The notes beneath the pieces are model-generated. The model worked only from the letters and a program-made list of their open reading frames with translations. It was not told where the DNA came from and ran no database searches. From NCBI RefSeq assembly GCF_023330685.1, contig NZ_CP097128.1, forward strand, positions 992,001 to 1,056,000: a stretch of 64,000 nt of DNA. The letters are read 5' to 3'. This document shows positions 59,853 through 64,000 of the stretch, one piece after another (the stretch's first letter is position 1; each line of letters begins with the position of its first letter). The stretch comes from Conexibacter sp. DBS9H8 (GTDB lineage: Bacteria > Actinomycetota > Thermoleophilia > Solirubrobacterales > Solirubrobacteraceae). A program made the position numbers and the translations under genes.

Positions 59853-60533
59853 ATGACCGCCGCGATCGAACTGGACGGCCTCGTCCGCAACTTCGGCGAG
59901 CGGACCGTGCTGTCGGGGCTCAGCCTGAGCGTGCCCGCCGGGACGAGCCTCGCCGTGCTCGGCCGCAACGGCGCGGGGAAGTCGACCCTGCTGCGGATCC
60001 TCGCGACGCTGCTGCGCCCCCACGCCGGTCGGGTCGCCATCTTCGGGCGGGACCTGCCCGCGGACGGGTGGGCGGTGCGCGGGCGGATCGGCCTGCTCAG
60101 CCACGAACCGCTGCTCTACCGGGAGCTGAGCGGCCGGGAGAACCTCACCTACCACGCCCGGCTGCACGGAGTCGGGGCCGACCGGGTCGAGGAGGTCCTC
60201 GCCGCCGTCGGCATGGCCCGGCGCGGCGATGACCCGGTGCGCTCCTGCAGCCGGGGGATGGTCCAGCGTCTCGCGGTCGCCCGGGCGGTGCTGCACCGCC
60301 CGGAGCTGCTGCTTCTCGACGAACCGAAGTCGAACCTCGACCCGGCCGCAAGTGACCTGATCGAGCCACTGATCGGCCGTTCCAGCGGGGTCACTCGGGT
60401 GCTCACCAGTCACGATCCCGAGGCCGCGCTCGCGGAGGTTGACCTCGTGCTCGCGATCGCTCAGGGTCGGGCGGCCTACCTCGGTCCGCCGAGCGGCATC
60501 GACTCCGAGACGATCCGGGGGTTGTACCGGTGA
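59853..60533 (+). CDS. ccmA: CcmA-like ABC transporter ATP-binding protein
   Basis: A 226-residue ABC ATPase: Walker A AVLGRNGAGKSTLLRIL, signature CSRGMVQRLAVARAVL in place of LSGGQ, Walker B LLLLDEPKSNLDP and switch His in LTSHDPEAAL. With CcmB it forms the CcmAB unit which, by ATP hydrolysis, releases haem-loaded CcmE in system I cytochrome c maturation. The next gene overlaps by four bases (GTGA) and encodes CcmB, which settles the assignment. Confidence 0.87.
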   Translation: MTAAIELDGLVRNFGERTVLSGLSLSVPAGTSLAVLGRNGAGKSTLLRILATLLRPHAGRVAIFGRDLPADGWAVRGRIGLLSHEPLLYRELSGRENLTYHARLHGVGADRVEEVLAAVGMARRGDDPVRSCSRGMVQRLAVARAVLHRPELLLLDEPKSNLDPAASDLIEPLIGRSSGVTRVLTSHDPEAALAEVDLVLAIAQGRAAYLGPPSGIDSETIRGLYR

Positions 60534-61234
60534 GGGTTGCCTGGGCGATCCTGCGCAAGGACCTCACCGTGGAGCTGCGGACCCTCGAGACGGTCCCGGC
60601 GATGGCGATCTTCACCGTCGCGACGTTCGTCATCTTCCACTTCGGCCTGCAACGGGACAGCCTGAGCGGCCAGCTTGCGGCCGGGGTGTTCGCCGTCAGC
60701 CTCCTGTTCGCCGCCGTGCTCGGCACCAACCGCCTGTTCGTCGCCGAGCGCGAACAGGGGGGCTTTGACGGTTTCCTGCTCGCTCCCGTCGACCGCACCG
60801 CGATGTTCCTCGCCAAGTCGGCGGCGCTGTTCCTCTACCTGACGGTGCTCGAGATCATCGCCGTGCCCGCCTTCGGCCTGTTTGCCGCTCCGCCCGGCTA
60901 CGGCGGCGCGCTCGGGGGCCTGATCGTCTTCCTCCTGCTCGTCAACCTCGCCTTCGCGATCCTCGGCACACTCGTCTCTGCGATCGCCGTCCACACGCGC
61001 GCCCGCGACCTGATCGGACCGATCATCGGCCTGCCGCTGCAGATCCCGGCGCTGATCAGCTTCGCGATCGGGACCGGCAAGCTGCTCGCCGTCCACACCG
61101 TCGGCCCGGGGGAGGTTCTCCCCGTCCACGGCGCCCACCATCCCGCCGGCGAGTGGCTGCTCGTGCTCGCCCTTTATGATGTGTTCACGGCGCTCCTCGC
61201 CTACGCCGTGTTCGACTTTCTCCTCGAGGAGTGA
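60530..61234 (+). CDS. ccmB: CcmB-like haem exporter membrane subunit
   Basis: A 234-residue membrane protein with six hydrophobic helices: MAIFTVATFVIFHFGL, FAVSLLFAAVLGTNRLFVAE, LFLYLTVLEIIAVPAFGLF, LIVFLLLVNLAFAILGTLVS and two C-terminal. ILRKDLTVELRTLETVPAMA at the N-terminus and GPIIGLPLQIPALI near the C-terminus are CcmB landmarks. Starts GTG 60530, coupled to ccmA. Confidence 0.9.
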   Translation: MRVAWAILRKDLTVELRTLETVPAMAIFTVATFVIFHFGLQRDSLSGQLAAGVFAVSLLFAAVLGTNRLFVAEREQGGFDGFLLAPVDRTAMFLAKSAALFLYLTVLEIIAVPAFGLFAAPPGYGGALGGLIVFLLLVNLAFAILGTLVSAIAVHTRARDLIGPIIGLPLQIPALISFAIGTGKLLAVHTVGPGEVLPVHGAHHPAGEWLLVLALYDVFTALLAYAVFDFLLEE

Positions 61235-61276
61235 CACCGCCCGGCTGACCCCACCGCCGAGAGCCGAGATCTGACC

Positions 61277-62005
61277 ATGTCCCCTCACGTCAAGCACCTG
61301 CGCCCCCTGACGATCGCGACGCTGATCACCTTCGTCGCCGGGCTCAGCCTCACCTTCTTCTACGCGCCGATCGAGCTCAACGAGGGGTTCGTCCAGAAGA
61401 TCTTCTACATCCACGTGCCGCTGGCGATCGTGTCGCTGTGCGGGTACGTGCTCGGGGGCATCTTCGGGCTGATGTACCTGCGAACCGGAAAACGGGTCTG
61501 GGACATGCGTTCCTACTGCGCGATCCACATGGCGCTCATCTTCTCCATCGGCGGGATCGTCGCCGGATCGATCTGGGCGAAGGCCGCATGGGGCCACTGG
61601 TGGGTGTGGAGCGAGCCGACGCTCGTCTCCTACCTGATCGTCATCCTCCTCTTCTGCACCTACCAGCCGCTGCGCTTCAGCATCGAGGATCCCGAACGCC
61701 AGGCGACCTACGCCGCAGTGTTCGCGGTCGTCGGTGGTGCGTTCGTGCCGCTCAACTTCATCGTCGTGCGGCTGTCGGTGCAGTACCTGCACCCACGGGT
61801 GTTCAACCTCGAGGGAGGCAACCTGCCCGGCTCGATGGCCCTCACCTTCTACGTGATGCTGCTCGCCGTCGCGCTGCTGTTCGCCACGCTGATGAAGTAC
61901 GAGATGCTCGCCAAGGAGACCCGCGGGCAGACCCGCCGGCTGCGCCGGCGCCTGCTCGGAGATGAGAACGTCGCCCCGATCGGACGCAGCGCCGCCCCGC
62001 TGTGA
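61277..62005 (+). CDS. ccmC: CcmC-like haem-handling membrane protein
   Basis: A 242-residue, six-helix member of the CcmC/CcsA haem-handling family: FVQKIFYIHVPLAIVSLCGY carries the first conserved His, the Trp-rich periplasmic motif reads AAWGHWWVWSEPTLVSYLIV, and VQYLHPRVFNLEGG the second His loop. It presents haem to CcmE. The usual Asp after WWxW is Ser here. A basic C-terminal tail follows (GQTRRLRRRLLGDENVAP). ATG 61277, 42 bp after ccmB. Confidence 0.9.
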   Translation: MSPHVKHLRPLTIATLITFVAGLSLTFFYAPIELNEGFVQKIFYIHVPLAIVSLCGYVLGGIFGLMYLRTGKRVWDMRSYCAIHMALIFSIGGIVAGSIWAKAAWGHWWVWSEPTLVSYLIVILLFCTYQPLRFSIEDPERQATYAAVFAVVGGAFVPLNFIVVRLSVQYLHPRVFNLEGGNLPGSMALTFYVMLLAVALLFATLMKYEMLAKETRGQTRRLRRRLLGDENVAPIGRSAAPL

Positions 62006-62036
62006 CCTGACCCCCCTGACAAAGTAGGCCCACCCG

Positions 62037-62324
62037 ATGTCCCTGATCGCCACCGGAACCGATTTCCTCAACTTCCACAGCTCGGTGAAGTTCGTTGCCG
62101 GCGCCTACATCTTCGTGCTCGCGGTGATCTTCACCTACGTGGCGATCATGGCTGTGCGCCTGGGACGCAACCAGCGTGAGCTCGCCGAGCTGCGGCGCCT
62201 CGTGGACGAGCGGGAGGCCGAGCAGGCGATCACCGGCGCCGGTCAGGCGACGCCGGGCGCCGAGCAGGTCGTCGCGGCGCGGGAGGCAGACGCCGAGGCG
62301 GTCCGCTCGGAGCACCAGTTGTGA
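62037..62324 (+). CDS. Small membrane protein in CcmD position
   Basis: A 95-residue protein with one helix (VKFVAGAYIFVLAVIFTYVA) followed by a charged coiled-coil-prone segment (GRNQRELAELRRLVDEREAE). Position between ccmC and hemA and the single-helix topology match CcmD-type haem exporter subunits, which help release CcmE, but CcmD is poorly conserved and identity is inferred from context. hemA overlaps its stop (GTGA). Confidence 0.72.
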   Translation: MSLIATGTDFLNFHSSVKFVAGAYIFVLAVIFTYVAIMAVRLGRNQRELAELRRLVDEREAEQAITGAGQATPGAEQVVAAREADAEAVRSEHQL

Positions 62325-63661
62325 GCGAGCTGCTCTCGCTCGGTCTGTCCCACAAGACCGCACCCGTGGAGGTGCGTGAGCGTCTCGCCTTCAACGGGGA
62401 GCAGCTCACCGGGCTGCTGCGCGAGCTGCGCGGCAGCGATCAGATCGACGAGGCGGTCGCGATCTCGACCTGCAACCGGACCGAGCTGTACCTCGTCGTC
62501 GGGGACGCGCTGGAGGCCGAGAGCCAGGTGCTCGCCACCCTCGCGCGCAAGGCGGGGATCCGGGCGACCGAGCTGACCGCCTCGATGTACTCAGAGCGCA
62601 ACTGTGACGCCGCCCGCCGGCTCTACCGGGTCACCGCCGGGCTCGACTCGATGATCGTCGGGGAGGCGGAGATCCAGGGTCAGGTCAAGCGCGCGTATGA
62701 GTTCGCGCTCGAGCGCGACGCGACCGGGCCGCTCACCAACCACCTGTTCAAGGCGGCGCTCGCGACGGGCAAACGCGTCCGCTCAGAAACCGCGGTCGGG
62801 CTCGGCGCCCTCTCTCTGCCGGGGGCCGGGGTTGTCCTCGTCCGTGAGGCGCTCGGCTCGCTCGAGGGTGCGACGGTCGTGATCGTCGGGAGCGGGGAGA
62901 CCGCCGACCTGTGCGCCCGGGCCCTGCGCGGCAGCGGCGCCTCCCTCATCTTCGTCGCCGGCCGCCACGCCCTCCGGGCGATCGCGCTCGCCGAACGGTC
63001 CGGCGGTCGGGCCGTCCGGATCGACGAGCTGCCCGAGGTTCTCGCCGCCGCTGACGTGGTGATGACCGCCACGTCCTCCCCGCACATCCTGATCGAGGCG
63101 CGCGCGCTCGCTGAGGTGATGGCCCAGCGTCCCGAGCGGTCCCTGCTGCTCGTCGACCTCGCCGTCCCGCGCGACATCGACCCCGACTGCGGTCAGATCG
63201 CCAACGTCGCGAGCTTCGACATCGACGACCTCGAGGCGGTCGTGCGGCGCACCCGGCGGGTGCGTCGGGATGAGTCCTCCCGGGCCGAGGGGATCGTCGA
63301 GCAGGAGATCCAGAACTTCGCCGCCTGGCTCGGCTCGCTGGAGGTGCGCCCGACGATCGCGGCGCTGCGCCAGCACGCGGAGGAGATCGTCGCCGGCGTG
63401 CTGGCCGAGAACGACGGGCGTTGGGAGTCGCTGTCGGAGCGGGATCGGGAGCGCCTCGACGCGGTCCTCCACGCCGTCGTCAACCGGCTTCTGCACCGTC
63501 CGACACTGCGGATGAAGGAGCTCCTTGACGACCGCGTCCACGGCCGGATGGCGCTCGTCCGCGATCTCTTCGGCCTTGACGTCGATGACGACGGGGCGAT
63601 CGGATCGGCGGCCGCCGACGTTGCGGATCTCAGCGAGATCCGTCAGCTGTCCCAGGCCTGA
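62321..63661 (+). CDS. hemA: Glutamyl-tRNA reductase
   Basis: A 446-residue enzyme reducing Glu-tRNA(Glu) to glutamate-1-semialdehyde, the first step of C5 haem synthesis. Catalytic Cys51 is in AISTCNRTELYLVV; GLDSMIVGEAEIQGQVKRAY, the NADPH Rossmann motif VVIVGSGETADLCARAL and the C-terminal dimerisation helix with LRMKELLDDRVHG are as expected. GTG 62321. Coupled to the upstream small membrane gene and followed by hemC, so cytochrome c assembly and haem supply share one operon. Confidence 0.96.
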   Translation: MSELLSLGLSHKTAPVEVRERLAFNGEQLTGLLRELRGSDQIDEAVAISTCNRTELYLVVGDALEAESQVLATLARKAGIRATELTASMYSERNCDAARRLYRVTAGLDSMIVGEAEIQGQVKRAYEFALERDATGPLTNHLFKAALATGKRVRSETAVGLGALSLPGAGVVLVREALGSLEGATVVIVGSGETADLCARALRGSGASLIFVAGRHALRAIALAERSGGRAVRIDELPEVLAAADVVMTATSSPHILIEARALAEVMAQRPERSLLLVDLAVPRDIDPDCGQIANVASFDIDDLEAVVRRTRRVRRDESSRAEGIVEQEIQNFAAWLGSLEVRPTIAALRQHAEEIVAGVLAENDGRWESLSERDRERLDAVLHAVVNRLLHRPTLRMKELLDDRVHGRMALVRDLFGLDVDDDGAIGSAAADVADLSEIRQLSQA

Positions 63662-63671
63662 GGCGACGGCC

Positions 63672-64000
63672 GTGCCCCTCCGGATCGGGACGCGCAACAG
63701 CGCGCTGGCGCTCGTCCAGGCGCGCTGGGTCGCCGACCGGCTCGGGGACGACGTTGAGATCGTCGAGGTCACCACCGCCGGTGACCGCGGCCAGGCTGTG
63801 TCGGACAAGTCGCGCTGGGTCTCGACGCTCGAGGTGGCGCTCCTGGCCGGGGAGGTGGACGTCGCCGTCCACTCAGCCAAGGACGTCCCCGGGGAGCTCG
63901 CCGACGGCCTCGCGCTGATCGCGGTCCCGACCCGGGTCGATCCGGCCGACGCCCTGATCGGCTACGGCAGCCTCGCCGCCGTCCCCTCCGGAGCCCGCGT
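63672..64000 (+). CDS. hemC: Hydroxymethylbilane synthase (5' part)
   Basis: The first 109 residues of porphobilinogen deaminase, cut by the right edge. RIGTRNSALALVQARWVADR, EVTTAGDR and the KSRWVSTLEVALLAGEVDVAVHSAKDVP region with DVAVHSxKDVP are diagnostic of HemC. It polymerises four porphobilinogen units on a dipyrromethane cofactor; the cofactor Cys lies downstream of the window. GTG 63672, ten bases after hemA. Confidence 0.93.
   Translation, partial: MPLRIGTRNSALALVQARWVADRLGDDVEIVEVTTAGDRGQAVSDKSRWVSTLEVALLAGEVDVAVHSAKDVPGELADGLALIAVPTRVDPADALIGYGSLAAVPSGAR

Noticed and set aside
60476-62071. A 531-residue minus-strand frame opposite ccmB and ccmC
   Set aside because: Its Glu/Gln/Arg-rich translation is the reverse of conserved membrane-protein coding sequence, so it is a shadow.

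Overview
The window reads as one chromosomal segment of a very GC-rich actinobacterium. Gene content (GTP-dependent PEP carboxykinase, class II fumarase, a VapBC pair, a ccm-hemA-hemC block, XRE-nSTAND-WD40 and AraC/VOC pairs, many GTG starts and ATGA/GTGA gene overlaps) and the many secreted proteins of unknown function suggest a deep-branching member such as Thermoleophilia/Solirubrobacterales. That placement is an inference from gene content, not from a marker phylogeny. No rRNA, tRNA or CRISPR array was recognised.

Layout. 1-11.7 kb: a PAC2-family gene cut by the left edge, an OB-fold/HD phosphohydrolase, an Fe-S flavin oxidoreductase (FadH type), a secreted trypsin-like protease with its own promoter, a large XRE-nSTAND-WD40 protein and, divergent from it, three overlapping genes for exported proteins. 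11.9-14.5 kb: a GFA-family protein, an intergenic inverted-repeat cluster, vapBC, a hotdog-fold protein and a beta-carbonic anhydrase. 14.6-25.3 kb: the most distinctive block, less GC-rich to the eye. It holds a hypothetical gene, pckG, and a six-gene membrane-bound group 4 [NiFe]-hydrogenase-like operon (hyfB-C-E-F-G-I order), with a divergent ArsR regulator at its head. The arrangement resembles Mycobacterium tuberculosis Rv0081-Rv0087. The hyf/arsR intergenic region and the pckG upstream region carry similar AT-rich palindromes.

25.6-34.8 kb: a tandem (double) TetR regulator divergent from trehalose-phosphatase, lgt convergent with and overlapping a PolX-family polymerase, thioredoxin, a beta-hydroxyacid dehydrogenase preceded by a short coupled ORF, and a D-threonine-aldolase-like PLP enzyme. 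34.9-37.9 kb: an XRE-cupin regulator and an acetamidase/formamidase split by a 1393-bp ISL3-type insertion sequence. The 8-bp target duplication is visible and removing the IS restores the frame. 37.9-49.6 kb: a lipoprotein, ileS with a MmcQ/YjbR gene, an alpha/beta-hydrolase that lacks the usual catalytic His, fumC, AraC + VOC + YdeI genes, a SpoIID-domain protein and a 5'-3' exonuclease.

49.8-64 kb: ychF, PAP2 phosphatase, methylmalonyl-CoA epimerase, nicotinate phosphoribosyltransferase, M20 peptidase, an inositol-phosphatase-family enzyme, an ArsR regulator, a sigma-70 factor behind a near-consensus promoter, rarA, a siroheme-synthase-type dehydrogenase, and a cytochrome c maturation/haem operon (ccmA-ccmB-ccmC-small membrane protein-hemA-hemC) running off the right edge. 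Short GC-rich tandem repeats and long-armed palindromes fill several gene-free gaps.
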